Part shown: in pieces, positions 32,687 to 46,670 of the stretch
Layout: each line of letters begins with the position of its first letter
How positions within the stretch are numbered: the first letter of the stretch is position 1
Source: Lingula anatina
Lineage: Eukaryota > Brachiopoda > Lingulata > Lingulida > Lingulidae
Direction: 5' to 3'
DNA length: 64,000 nucleotides
Assembly: GCF_001039355.2 (NCBI RefSeq)
Contig: NW_019773981.1
Coordinates: 16,696 to 80,695 of the forward strand
The notes under the pieces: generated by a model
Databases searched by the model: none
Seen by the model: the letters and a program-made list of their open reading frames with translations, nothing else
Told to the model about the DNA's origin: nothing
Made by a program: the position numbers and the translations under genes

Positions 32687-34752
32687 TTTATTTTAACAAA
32701 TGTTTCATTACATAGGTAAGTATTTCTCTAATATGCCGGTGCATCCCATGCCGAACTATCATGTACGACACGGTAGTCTGGTGAGAATTTCCTCAAAATT
32801 TTCAGGCTTGTATTTTCATAGACAATGTTACTGCTTCTATTTTCCCATGTCAAAGAGGGCGCAGTGCCAGGAAAAGCCACAGTTACTCTTTATTTAACAC
32901 TAGTTTAATAGCCTTTGACATCCCCCTTTAAATAAACATATAAAAGAAATCAACACTTAAACATTGTCTGCTACATGTTGAATAACCTGGGCATGTTTGT
33001 GAAAGCCTATCTAATCAAGCGAGATTTGGCCCGTCACACACTAACACCTGTGCAAGAAAGGACAAGTTTTTTCAAGTGAAAAAACATGGGTAAAATAACC
33101 TTTTAAAGGTTATCTCTTCAAAATATTGATGATTTGGTAATTATGTTTTTCTATGGATTGTATACCAAAGAAACAAACGCCTGAAACAGTTCATTTTCTA
33201 ATTATGACACCTGACATTCCGAAAAAAAATTTTTTTTTCTATTTTTCCCTCAACATCATGGAATACTTGGATTTACATCGAATAGGCTGCCTAGTTTAAC
33301 TGCAACTTTTAAACAGTTAAAGCATCCTTAGCTAGTCTCTTCTCTTGAAGAATAATCTTAAGACTGGGATGTTTAAAATGGCAAAACATGATATAGATCA
33401 AAAAGCTTCCCTTCCATTACATCAACTAATTATACAAATGAGAACAAATCACGTAATCTAAAACAACAGTCAGGTATAAAAATTGGAGCAAGATAAAAGA
33501 GGGCACTCTCCTTAAATTAAACTAACAGAACACTAGAATTGAAAGGAAGTAGTAATTTATCAATTAACCATTATAACATGAACCTTTATTTTCATTCCAT
33601 TTGGCTACAAGTGCAAACAGATAGTTATCCATATTTTAGTATGTCTGCATTCCATTTGGTAATATAAGCCTATACTGATATGAAACGCAAAGTGAGCTGG
33701 TTGCTTACAAATATACAAGAGCAACTAAATACCATTAAAAATAAGTAAATAAATAAAATGGTAAATGATAAAAAATCTAATCTACTACGGATAGGATTTT
33801 AGTACATTTAATAGTGCATAATATCACTTATGGAACCCCCTCCTGTGTTAATAATTCTGATGAAACTGAATATTCCTGGACCTATTCTCAGAATAGCCAC
33901 CAGTCAGCAGCTAGGGTATAGCCATAAAGAAAACCTGTATGCCCATTTCATTGTTACTCATGTAGCAATATTCTGGTGAAAAGATGACAATTTATTGGTT
34001 TAAATTATAATAGCAGATTCTGATCACGCTATCAATATTTTACAAGGATTTGTCAATGTCAATTTTCCACTTCATTCTGTGATAATCCATACTGTTTCAA
34101 AATGCACTTTTCAGGTCACTTCTGAAAATTTCTTCTGCCAAGCAAAATTCAACACCACCTCCCACTGTTATAAGCCTTTACGTGTGATTTCAAATTAAAA
34201 GTACTTCCCCCATTCCTTCACAATAACTGTGTTTATACCACCCAACCTAATCACAAAATTTTCCTTGTTTTGACACAAATAAACTGCCCTCTTTCCTTTT
34301 ACACATGACAAAATGCTGAAACTTTGAATGAAAACATAATCAATACATACCAAAGAAATTATACATGTATGTCACACTGAACACTACTGGCTATAACAAG
34401 TTCTTCATCTCCTATTTTGACCAATCACAGATCTTGTTTTTTCTTTTTACTTTGTGGAGTTATTCATCATTCAAGTGCATTCTTATAAAATTGCCTATGC
34501 CACTGTTATGTTAATTCTATAGCAATATCCTTTTAATAAGCATAATATTTAAACAGCTGAAGGCATTAAAGTCTTAAAACAATACCATCATTTACACTAC
34601 CTCTTTTCACTAACACACCTAATGGTCTCGCCCAACATCTCCGATTTTACACAATGGGGAGGCGCATTGTAACATTTAAAGGGTATAATAATAATTATAA
34701 TATTCACATACTATAGCAGTAGTAATAAAACAAAAGTCAGTGGCTTTGCCCT
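32687..34752 (-). other. Probable LASP 3' untranslated region
   Basis: About 2 kb of AT-rich sequence downstream of the LASP stop contains no fold-back element or exon. A minus-strand AATAAA lies at 32692-32687, and nearer ones exist (around 33583 and 33990). Vertebrate LASP1 also has a long 3' UTR. The true end is not determined. Confidence 0.35.
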
Positions 34753-37700
34753 CTATGCTGGTTCTACGTAATTTGCTGGCAGCATGCCATGTTGTCCTGT
34801 TCTTGATACCGTTCCCGTCATCCAGCCTTCGTCAATTGATTCGCAGTTTATAATTATGTCACCCTCATTGAAGGATACTTCGTCCGTATCAGCTGCAGTG
34901 TAATCGTAGACAGCCATAAATCTCTTCTGAAACAAATGTAAAAAATTGAGACACTTAAATCTTATGGTACATTGACATCTCTGATTGTACGTCTAACTAC
35001 ACCCTTCAGATCCTATGGCTTTTCAGGTTTTGCCTTAATTCTTTTCTTGTAAACATTCATTTTGTTGAGTTTCTGCTCACTTATAAGTTATGCCTTGTAT
35101 ATTTTTATTAGGGAGTTCAAAATTTTATGTTAAACTTTTTTCTTCCCATCCTCTGGCTTTTCACTTGGTCAATTTATTATTTTCTTGTAATCATTCATTT
35201 TTGGCTTTTTCGCTCACTAATGACTTGTATTCTTTTATTTATAAGTTTCAAATTTTATGTTACACAGGGTTTCATCAAGTCACCCACCTTTATAATTAGT
35301 TATGTAACTTAATAGTGTCTGATTAACTTTTAAATGATACCTCATGTGAACTAAAGTAGTGTCTTGATTGGTCAACTCACCCCTTGACTTTGTGGCGCCA
35401 TCTGTGGGGGAGGTGGTTGGTAGCCGTACCCTCCAGGCGATCTTTCAGGCTCCTGTGCTGCATAATATTGCGTGCTTACAGGGGGCGCTGAAATTGATAT
35501 AAAATGATCAAATTCTATTTCATTGTTATTTGTAAATTATTTACATGTGCACATAACATGAATGTAAGATTTGCCATTTTTGTAACCATGGTAACTTACA
35601 TGATAACATCTGTAACATGGTACCAACACGACAATTATGGTATTGAAAAGTAGGAAAAATTATAAAAGAGAAATGTGTTATCTGTACGTGAAAAATTCAC
35701 AGTTCAGCCTGTAACTGAAAACTGCATATTGTTGATGCTATTTGGTAAAAAGTTTCTGCAATAAAGAAAAAAACCCACACAGTTTTGTCTTACACAAGAG
35801 TTCACTGGAAATAAAAATGGAACTGAATTAAAAATTATTTAAAAAGAAAATTTAGATTGCTAGCAAAAATGTGTAGTTTAAAGATTAATATCTTTCGTAC
35901 TTTTATCTGTAGAATCTAGCCTTTCCAAGTAAAGACATCAGAAATGAAAGATGAAAAAACAAAAGGACCAAGCATGTTTTAAGACAGACATGCACAATAC
36001 AATTACAATTCTGACAAAGTACACCTAACACAATTGTTTCAATATGACTTAAATTCTAATCAAGAATTTCGCTTGGAAAAAAAAAAACTACATTCATTTT
36101 ATTTTATATTAAAATGTGTAAAGGATAACTGAATAGAAAGCATTTGCATTTAACTAATGGGGAAATAATTAACAGAAGTCGATTCTCAAATCAGGAGGGG
36201 CAACCAAGTTTTCGAACAATTCAAGATTCATGAAAAATCATGCAATGGTATCTAATATTAGTTAGAATATTAGAGAATAACACATCTATCAAACCTATGC
36301 AGAACATACAGTTGCAATGTTTCACACATGGGACTTTTTTTATGCCCCAGCAGCCAAAGACTGGTGTTCAGCTTCGTCATTAGTTCACATTTTACACAAT
36401 GTTGCAACAAACCCATTTTAAAAATATTATACATTGCATCCAACTATACACTTAATTCATGAACATTTTTTTTATAAAAAAAAGCACAAAAATTTCACAA
36501 CGGTCCACAAAAGAATATAAGCTGTCTCTCATAAATGTGAAAAATGTCATGCCTAAATGAACACAACTGATGAAATGAGGATTCAAAAAGAAGTCACGAG
36601 ACTCATGAACAGGACAGAAAGAAAACATTTAACACCGATAAAAGATATGTGCAGGTAATTTAACATTGGAAGTTCATTACAAACACAAGAAGCAAAACGT
36701 AAAAAAAAAGGTTTCTGCTTGCAAAATCTGAAAAAGAATAAATCTACCTCTACCTAATGAAGCCAAAATGACATGCTACAAGTCCCTTCAATTTTGTTGG
36801 CACCTTCAGTTTGATGACAGCTACAAAATTGACAAAACTCTTGCAGTGTAAAGTCTCTCAGTCTTCTACCTGAATTTTGATTCCAAAGTATATTTGTATT
36901 ACTGAGAGAGAGAGGAGAAAGAGAGACCAAATGACTTGCAGTATGTCAAAATGCTTCCATTCTCATATCTTTCAATTTAAAGCTATTAATATTTCAAATG
37001 CAGTTATGTGTATTTAGTGTTAGTTGAATTCTCCTGAAAAGGGGGAAGCAACTTGCTGGGTGCAGGCAGTGATAGTTTCTCAACTCCACTAAGCTAGGCA
37101 CTATAAAACTGGAATAAAAATGTCAAAATAACTATCGACAACAGCATAGAATGGGGTCGAGCTGGAAGGGGCAGGGATGCTTAAACAAAAGGAATAATCA
37201 CTGGTGGAAAGTTTTCAGACTTCTGTGGACTGTGGATAACTGACAGTGGTTTTATCACTTTTTCTTATTTGATTTGTCTTTTTCTGGTTGGGGTGGTGAG
37301 TTGCATTTACCATTTTACTCTACCAATGAAAATCAAAATGACAACTGAAATTAAAGAAAGGGACAAATATAAAATGAGAAAGGAAGGACACACCAGAGGG
37401 TAAAAATAATAGATAGGGGTACAAGAAGATTAGTTTCTTGTGCACATCTAATGATGGGGTGGCTTCTTCACTGAGGGGATGGATACATGAAAGGTGTTTG
37501 AAGGGGAAAAAAAAATGAAGAAATGAAAAGATGAGGTAAATAAAGAAAAGCCTGTTTGGACGAGAAGTGAAGGGTAGAAAGACATCTATGCTGTTGTCTG
37601 AAGCAAACGGTGTCACAATTACTGCTACAACTCAAGAAATCCTGCATATCCCAGCATGCCATGGGGAGAAAAAGCCCTCCCGACCTACTGACCCCTTGGG

Positions 37701-39607
37701 TTGAAGGCCACTGGATTCCAACTGTAAAAGGTCTTGCCAAAATCTTCAGAAAACCAGAAAAAAGAAGTTCTTAATATTCAAGTACAAGCATTAAAAAAAC
37801 CTAAAAAAGAATGCATATGTAAACGGCACAATTTATTACAGCAAAAGTTAAGCCAATTCTATTTCAGACCCATTTCATATCTTGCATTACACTTATCTGT
37901 ATGGAAACACTTAACATTGGTCTTAACATATGATCATTATACACAGTTTTTGGCTCCCCTTAACAAGTTTCCTTCCAATAGTTTGGACCAATCAAAATGA
38001 AGCTTGTTTCCTAGCTGTGTTGAGCATGGGGGCTCCACTCTGGCAACTCTTTTATGCAACACAGGTATATAGATACAGATAAATGGAATGTGCAATGAGA
38101 AAAGGGCCTGTCTAATTTCAATTTCTTCACTTAATAATATACACCAGGGACTAATTACCTGAATAACTGTATAATGTCATGTATTTCACAAGATACAGAG
38201 ATCTATGATATCCCTCTTAAAAGCTTTTATANAGAGCGCATTCAAAACAGCAGACTAACAGATCCGCGGATCAAATATGGCTGACCCACTTGATTGCTTG
38301 TTGAGTAATCCCGTGGGGAATCTATTCAGTGTCTAATGGGGGAATTAAGCAGCAAGCTTTTTAGTGGGTTGCCACATTTGATCTGCCAATCTGTTAGTCC
38401 ACTGTTTTGAATGCTCTCATATTTGATTGTGGACTAGTAAGTATGTGGATCAAGTGGTTGTGAATGCGACCTTAAATAAGCCATATAGCCTTTCACAACA
38501 TGGCTTACATGAAAACAAATGTAGCAGAAAAAATAAGCAAATGTGTGAAGCAAAAAAGAAAAAAATGACAATAACTCAGGGTTCATATCAGTTTTTTCAT
38601 GACAAAAAGAAGTAAAACTGTTTGGTGGCTCTCATGAAATCCAGATCAGCCCACAATTGGTCTTAAATCACATTGAAGTGTGTACACGTTGTACAGATTA
38701 AGTGATGAACACTGATAAAGCACACATCAGCCAATGTCCCTTTTTACTGTACATGTGTGAATTATTATGGCTGCATAGACCTATAGCTAGCTCAGCTTAA
38801 GAGTCCATTCCCATAGATTTAGATTGATCCATCTAGAACGACCTAACTCCCTTGGGGTTCACGCTAAATTGCAGTCAGCCGAGCGTGCACGGTAGTTAAT
38901 TACCCCCTTACAGCTTTTAGAAGGTGGGACAGACGCTAAAGCCGACTAAGTTGACAGTAATCTAGTGAGGCTCTCCACAGGGATAGATCGAACTAAAATC
39001 TGTGGGAATGGGGTCTAATACTTGCCTCCATTTTACAATATAATCTCAGTCGCAAGTTGAGAGACCAAAGTTCTAGTCAACTGATCTGTAATAAATCTGT
39101 AGTTTGTGACTAAAAAATAACAGTTTGATCCAAAACACTAGCCATTTCAGACTTTTTGGTGGAACAGGCTCAATGCCTATCTAGACATTACCTACTTCTA
39201 ATCATCCTGAGTCAAATCGGACCAATTTTTATGGTCTTAAAGTTCAGTCCACCTTTCAGCTACCAAACCTCTTTTGTGTTATATTAAGAAATAATAAACC
39301 ATTTGAAATAGTGATCAGGTTGGTACTAAAACCCTGCATTTGTTACTTGAACCTTAGTCACTGGTCTTTGATGTCAGACTAATAAATCTGCCATCTGACT
39401 GATAAAAAAATTGAATTTGACAAATTGACTAGTCCAATCAGACAAGTGGAAATTACAGCTGTCATTTTAGATTAATCTTCCATTATCTACATAATGTCAT
39501 ATTCGAATACATGTTAATTTTGATTTGCACTGGAAGCTTAGTATACTGAAGCCCACCTACTAATCCCAGTGAACACTGGGCTGAAAAGTTCAAGGTTAAG
39601 ACTATAT

Positions 39608-39661
<54 letters not shown>

Positions 39662-42600
39662 CCTGGTTTGAAAATACAGGTATGCAAAATAATTAATTTC
39701 CTATATAATATATTATGCAATAATCATATCGCAACATGATAGGTACCCAGTTGCTGGTGCTAAGCAGAAGCACATCAGAAGCATAAATACATGAATATAT
39801 CTCTCGGCTATTCATTATATAGTAATAAAGCTGTCTCCCACACAGTATCTGTTCCAGTCCTATATTGTGATTTTTTTTTTTTTTGGGGGGGGGGGGGGGG
39901 GTAATTGGCCTGCTATATTGTGCCAAAAAGAGTTTTATGTAGCATTATCCACTGAAAGAACAGCAACTGAAAGAGAACCACACTGTAACTTTGGTGTTTT
40001 AAGCTCTGTGTTTAAAGGTCCTACAGTTTGAAAGGATGCATATTTTTAACTTTGAACCTCCTCCAAAACAATCCAGGGCACATTTGAAACAATTGTTTGT
40101 CAAATAGGCATGTCTATCCAAATAGATGGAAGTCTAGAAAAGACCTGTGTTCAGAGATAGTAAATGCAGCTTCACATTCCTCATATAGATGTAAGCACTG
40201 TTGGAGGCTAATACAGGTGGGTTAGGGGGAGGGGTGGTCATGGAAAAGAATTCCTGGCAAATTTCATTTCATAAATTACAGAGATGTGGATAATCTTTTC
40301 AATCAATTTAATGTCAGAGTGATCCTCCCCTCTGTCAATCAATGTCACAGTGATCCTCCCCTCTGTCAATCAATGTATAAGCAATCCTCTCCTCTGTTGA
40401 TCAATGCTACAGTGATCTTCCTTTGGGTTGATCAAATGACCCTCCCTCTGTCAATCAATGTAACAGTGACCCTCCCTTCTGTCAATCAATGCCACCCCCC
40501 TCAAATTAATGGCACAGTGATTCTCACCCCTAAATTATTGAACTAAATTAAAATTTCTGTATAACCAAACCAGCTTTATCAAAATAATCAATAGAACAAA
40601 AAGTAACTCACTTCTTATCATCACCTAATGACTTACATAGCAAAATATCAACTGAATTCCATACATAGCACATTTATAATACCACTCAGCCTCTCAGGTT
40701 TTGTGTTAACATCTAAAGCAATGATTTATGATCCAACAGCCAAAAAGAAATGTACCTTACATCTATGTTTACTTAAATTAATAGATTTATACGACTCTAT
40801 TCCTCATTTTCCTCTATGAGCCATTTATTGATGTTTATGATCTTCCCAGAATTTGTAGCAAAATATACCGAGCATTTTAACCATCTCATGCAGCAGACGG
40901 CATATTTTTGCATATTTGCAATATGATCATACAAACAATTGCTGAAATTTCATGATAATTTTCACTGATTAATTATAATTATTCCAATTATAATTGTAAT
41001 TAATTATAATTATTATTTCAATTACAATTGAGATTTTTAAACCAAACTGTTGAAATTTTCAAGATGCAGACTGAGCACTTGCCTAACAGGTAATGGCAAG
41101 ATTTTTTTTTCTCTTTCAAAGACACTAACTACTTTGACTGAATCTTTGCCAGCTGTGTAGGGCCTCTACTGTTTAACTCAACTTTGCATGCATTTAATGT
41201 TAAACATGGCCAGTGTTGAAGAAAAAATTACATCTGCACCTTGAATATTTCATTATCACTTTTCAACACGCTTATATGTATAGAGTAGAAGATTAACAAG
41301 ATATTTCAGAAAAAGAAATTTGAAAATTGATAATTTTACATCATGCAAAATTATGCCACCTTGCTTTGCTGTAAGCAAAAGGGTTTGATATAATCAATTT
41401 CCATAGAATTAGGCAATATTAAGACGACTTGCTTTTTTATAATGCCATGCAGTTTAATCTCCCTTGTCTTCAATGTTATAGATTGAGATTTCTACATCCA
41501 ATGCAGATCAATGGAAAGCCATTTAACATTCAAACCACAAGAATAAAAATGAATAATAATGAAGACAAAGGAGTTTATTTGCCATGATATCTGACATTGG
41601 TAAATTCATACTTGTTTCCAAGAATCAGTGTGATTTCCCCAGATCCCTGGCTCATGTGTGGTTCCATTCCATAAGATCAACCTACCTTCTTGTAGAACAT
41701 CCTCGATTCCAAGCTCCGAGTCTCCAATCTGGCCCTCTCCTAAATCTACAGGCTCGAGACAAGCATCAATTTCATTTTCTGTTTCATTATCAAGAGTTTC
41801 AACTGTATCAGGTGTCTCATCAATAAGAGCTGGTTCAGATTTAGAAAGAGGCTCAGATATTTCAGGAGGCTCTGATTCAGTCAAAGGCTCTTCTAAAGTT
41901 AAAACAGTCAAAATGCTAAATACTTATTCCATTAAATATTCTTTTAACTACTTGTAGGCTGCAGTGAATTTCTCAACATGGTGAACCTTTCTCTTAATAC
42001 AGAAACTATACCTCTTTTGCACAAGTTTTTACTTTACTTAAATGTTAGGTGTTAGGCAATAACAACCACTGTTAGTAAGTCAAACCATCTGTTTCCTTTC
42101 CCTTTCCCCTACCATTAGTACTTTAAGTCTTTATAAAGTCAACATTTTTGATAAAAGAGATACTTGTATGAAATGTTTCATACCTTGCTCTTGCTGCTGG
42201 ACATAACCGCCACTGGGGCGTACGGGCTGATGCTGGGGTGATGATGGCGGCGGAGGCTGGTACTGCTGCGGTGGAGGCTGCTGATAGCCTATAGTAGGTA
42301 GATAAAAACAGCATGAAAATAATCAGGATTGTAACCCTTGTTAATATTCCACATTTTTTCCCTTTTTCATGTTTTAGGAGGAAAAAATTAAACAAGTTTT
42401 CATTCATATTTCTCTTCTTTGTAATCCTTAAATAAACTCATTATGTGATGTCATGTTGGTTTTATTTATTTATTATTTATTTTTTTATAGCCAAATACAT
42501 CTGTCTTTAATTCCTATTTATTTGTGAAAATATGCATACACATCTCTTGGTAATTTCCATGTGAAAACAGTCGACAAAATAAAATAAAATAAAAAATGAA

Positions 42601-45600
42601 ATTAAAAAGTAGGACAGAGAGGGGCAGGAGGAATATAGGTGCAAGGGGTTAACACATGTTTAAGGTCCTAAAAGGGGCAAACAAAAGACAAAGCATTAAC
42701 ACCATTTTATGAAAAAAAAACAAAAAAAAACAAAGAAAAACATTTACAAATGAAAATGAGCTGTGCTTAACAAGACAAAAAAGGAAAAGGTATAAATCAA
42801 TTCAGAGGGATACGCTGAAAATAATTATTCACAACAAGGTGCAATAAGCATGCTTTTGTGTGTAAGTAGATAACACCTAAAAAAAAAGAAAAATAATCAA
42901 ATGAAATTACAGAATAAAAGATGACTAAAAAAACTTTCATTTCATTTATCCAAGGTCAATTTTTCACTTGATCTTGCTCTTTACACTGCTCCTGAACTGG
43001 CCATCTTAAAACACAATATTATGTCCATGCAAAAGAACAAACAAACAGTTTGTTGCAAAAAATTTACTTAAAAAGTAGAAAATGGGTATGGAACAAATGG
43101 GTATGAATCTATAATCACGTGGCATGCATTTACGTGCCTCATGCAGAGTTTTTCGGAGACTACGTTACCTTGCCCCGTTGAAGAAACACCACCAGCTAAG
43201 GAACCATAATTTTCATTCACCGGGTCATAATCAGCGATTGAACCTACTTTCCTGCGATCCTGAGGTTGCGTCTCAACTGCAGTAAGAAGAGAAAGCCACC
43301 CAAGCCTTGTTAGTAGGCAAAGAATAAGGGGTATAAAACAAATTAAGCATCAAAACACGGAGATGGAGGAAAATGATGGAGAAGTGCACGTGCTGGCAGT
43401 GTTTGGCTAAGGAGGAGAGGAAGTTTGAAGATCAGTCATGCTTATTTGTATATCTGTCATTTGTCCATCCGTCTGATCAGTCCGTTTTGAGATAAGTTTT
43501 ACCTTCTCAGTCTGTATACATGTGTATAATAATGTTGTTAAATTCTAAAATACATTGTAGTTTCCACTAAACTTTGAACCTGACATGAAAGACCCTGACT
43601 TTCTGAGAAAGTGAGGAACAAATTTACATGAAAGAGAATGAAAAAGCATAAAAAATGCAGAAACAAAACACTAATTTTGGGTACATGACCAAACATGTTC
43701 TCAGGCACAAAGTGCAACTTTGGTACGCCTCCTTTCTAGCGAAACACTGCATACGTGACAACACATGATTTTCGTACTCTCTCCCATTTTGTGAGTGTTG
43801 TCTAGTTTGTTCTTTAGTTGCTGTCAATCCAGGTAATGATATAATGACTTTTTCTTGTCTTAGGCCAAAAAAAGCCTCAGATTTAACATACTACTCAAAA
43901 TGGCCTAAACAGAGAAGTCTCCCCCCCAAAAAAAATAAATAAATAAATAAAAATCCCCTAACCGTCTGTGGACATCTTACCCCATGGGTTTTCAATCTTT
44001 GGCTTCTGTCCTTAACACATATGCTTGACTTTCAAACGTAATCATAAAATAGAAAGTACCACAGCCACCAGAGCCAAAATTTCAATTATATTGATAATAC
44101 ACATTCATTTTGTTGCAAATACAAGGTAGCATCCTATATGCCAAACGTGAATTTTAGAAAGATGCACGAAAGAGTTGTTGAAAACAAAATGCAAGCCTTA
44201 CACATTTTCATGTTAGTTTTCTTCAGTAATTACCTTAAAATCCTATTTTCCAAACCCAACATTACAACACATTTCCCATCAAAACGTACATGACACCACT
44301 TTCCTTTATGGATGCAAAATTACCCACTCAAGACAATCAGTACTCAAACAGCAACAAAAACAACCCATACAACACTTACAAGCAATTGAACATAGATTTT
44401 TGATCATTAAAGAAACGAGACAATTATTGGTAAGATAAGAAATTTCTGGCAAAACTATATAAATAAATAAATAAATAAATGAAAAAATTCAAGGCAATGA
44501 AAATCTACCACCACACAATCTACAGGTATCTGCACAAAAATCTACATTATACCTTGAAGGTAAGTTAATTTAAAGATGTGATCAAAATGCCGCAGTTTTT
44601 TTTTTTTTTTCTTCTTAAGTATAAACTTTCAGGATTAATGGTAATCATATCAATAAGTCCCCCTCCAAAAACATCTTTCTGTATGTCATAAAAAAAAGTT
44701 TTAAAACACACAACACTCCTTATTTTCACTGCACTAATTTCATTAAAACAAAGCATCTGCCTTCATAAGTTCAAAAGAGCTTTTGCACTGGAGCTCTTGT
44801 TCAGTGTGTTTGTGTGTGTGTGAGGGTATGCATGCAATCATGTGTGTGTGTGTGTGTGTGCATGCGTGTGTGTGTGTGTGCATGCATGCGTGTGTGAATG
44901 TTATTTCTACAATTTATTAACAAAGTGCTATCATCAAGTTCTATATGAACACCCAGTATACCTCTTCCAGAGTTATACACTTGTGTGCTCTGCACTTTAG
45001 CACTGTACGGCGAGGGGCGGGCTTCCTCTCTCATCATCGGGTCGTAATCGGCCAGGGAGCCAGGCTGGCGACGGTAGGGCTGGTTTGCAGGCATTGGTTG
45101 CCCTGGAAGGGAGAGCAAATATGGTGGAATGAGGGTTGAGACTTTTCATGGTGTGGCATATTAGCAGATTAGCAAGGATGCATTGAGACCGCTCTAACAT
45201 AATTTCAGATAATTCCATTAAAAAAATAAAAATAAATGATTGAAATTTTGTCACAAATTTTGCATTTCAATACTGAGCATTATCAAATTTTGACTCCAAA
45301 GATATTTCTGAGCTGACCTCTGAATAGCAATTTTGAGGACTAGATTGTAATTTTAGTATAAAAATGGGTGACTTCATCAATTAATATAGTACAATATCAA
45401 ATGCCCAGTAGACTCCACATAGCTCAATTTAACATTCATCTTAAATTTTGAAGAACAGACTTTTCTCTTTGGTATTGGCTAAAACTTAAGAATATTGCCA
45501 ACTTTGAATTTCCATTTTGAACTAATTTTTCCGGTCCTAAAGAGTCCGAGCTATGTGGAGTCTACTATATTTGACCTCAATTGCCTTTCATCATGGAAGT

Positions 45601-46608
45601 GAAGTGTATGCAAGCCTTCCAAATGTGTACTGACGTACAGACAAGTATGGTACTACTCCATATACCACATGCACTAGGGGGATAATACTGTACGGAACTT
45701 TTCACATCGAGTGTTATACTTAACTGGACCAGTACAACTCTACAGGGTTTTTACTTTGGACAGTGTTTCAGGTATTTACTAGTTCTTTACAAATCCCCTT
45801 CCTGCTATAAATTTATAAATTGGTTGTGTCGAGTGATAAGGCTCCGTTAGTGGTCTGGTCCAGCTTAGTATACATATCGATGCAAAAAAGGGACTAATTT
45901 TCAGTTAAACTGCTTGTCATGACGAAATTTCAAAGCCTGAACATGCTTTCAACCATTACCCAAGGTCACAAACCCAAGTTCTACTCAAAATTTTAAAACT
46001 GATTGCATTCACATGATAACATCCTTTCTGAGAATATAATATAGATGTTACTCTATCTTTTCAATGGAGGAAATTGTGAATTTTACAGATAACGTATTTA
46101 AAGTCATGATTTCTCAAAATTAGAACATTTCTTTTAAGTGGTAGCAACAACACTTAAAAGCAAGCTACTCTACAGTTCTGTTCTATGCATTAAAAGCACC
46201 ACAAATGCTTCATAGAAATATAATTTTTGTGATTATGAAATTAAGTATCTTAAAGTTTGATTATTTTTTGCCCATTGAAAAGATTGAATAATTACTGTTA
46301 TAGTTTTGCAATGCAGATATCATTATTAAAAGCTCCATCTAAAAAGAACTTGCTTTCGCAAATGGGTGAAAGAGATATAAAAACTTTTAAGACTTCAGCC
46401 AACGCCTTTTCATATCATCTGAAACCAGCCATATCTAAGCAAGATTTGTGCATGACTTTAAGATATAAACATAAGTTTTTGGAAATAGATATCTGTACAT
46501 TGTGTCAAGGTATTGCTGTTTTTTCAACGATAACAATTAATCAATAGTATATCATGTCCATTTTCATTATTAAGTTATGTGTTTCTTTAACTTGCAAATC
46601 TGTTAAGT

Positions 46609-46670
<62 letters not shown>

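Noticed and set aside
37468-37740. Possible extra LASP cassette exon (acceptor TTTTACAG near 37725, minus strand)
   Set aside because: In the required phase it gives no conserved LASP-like sequence and no convincing donor. The adjoining frame stops quickly.
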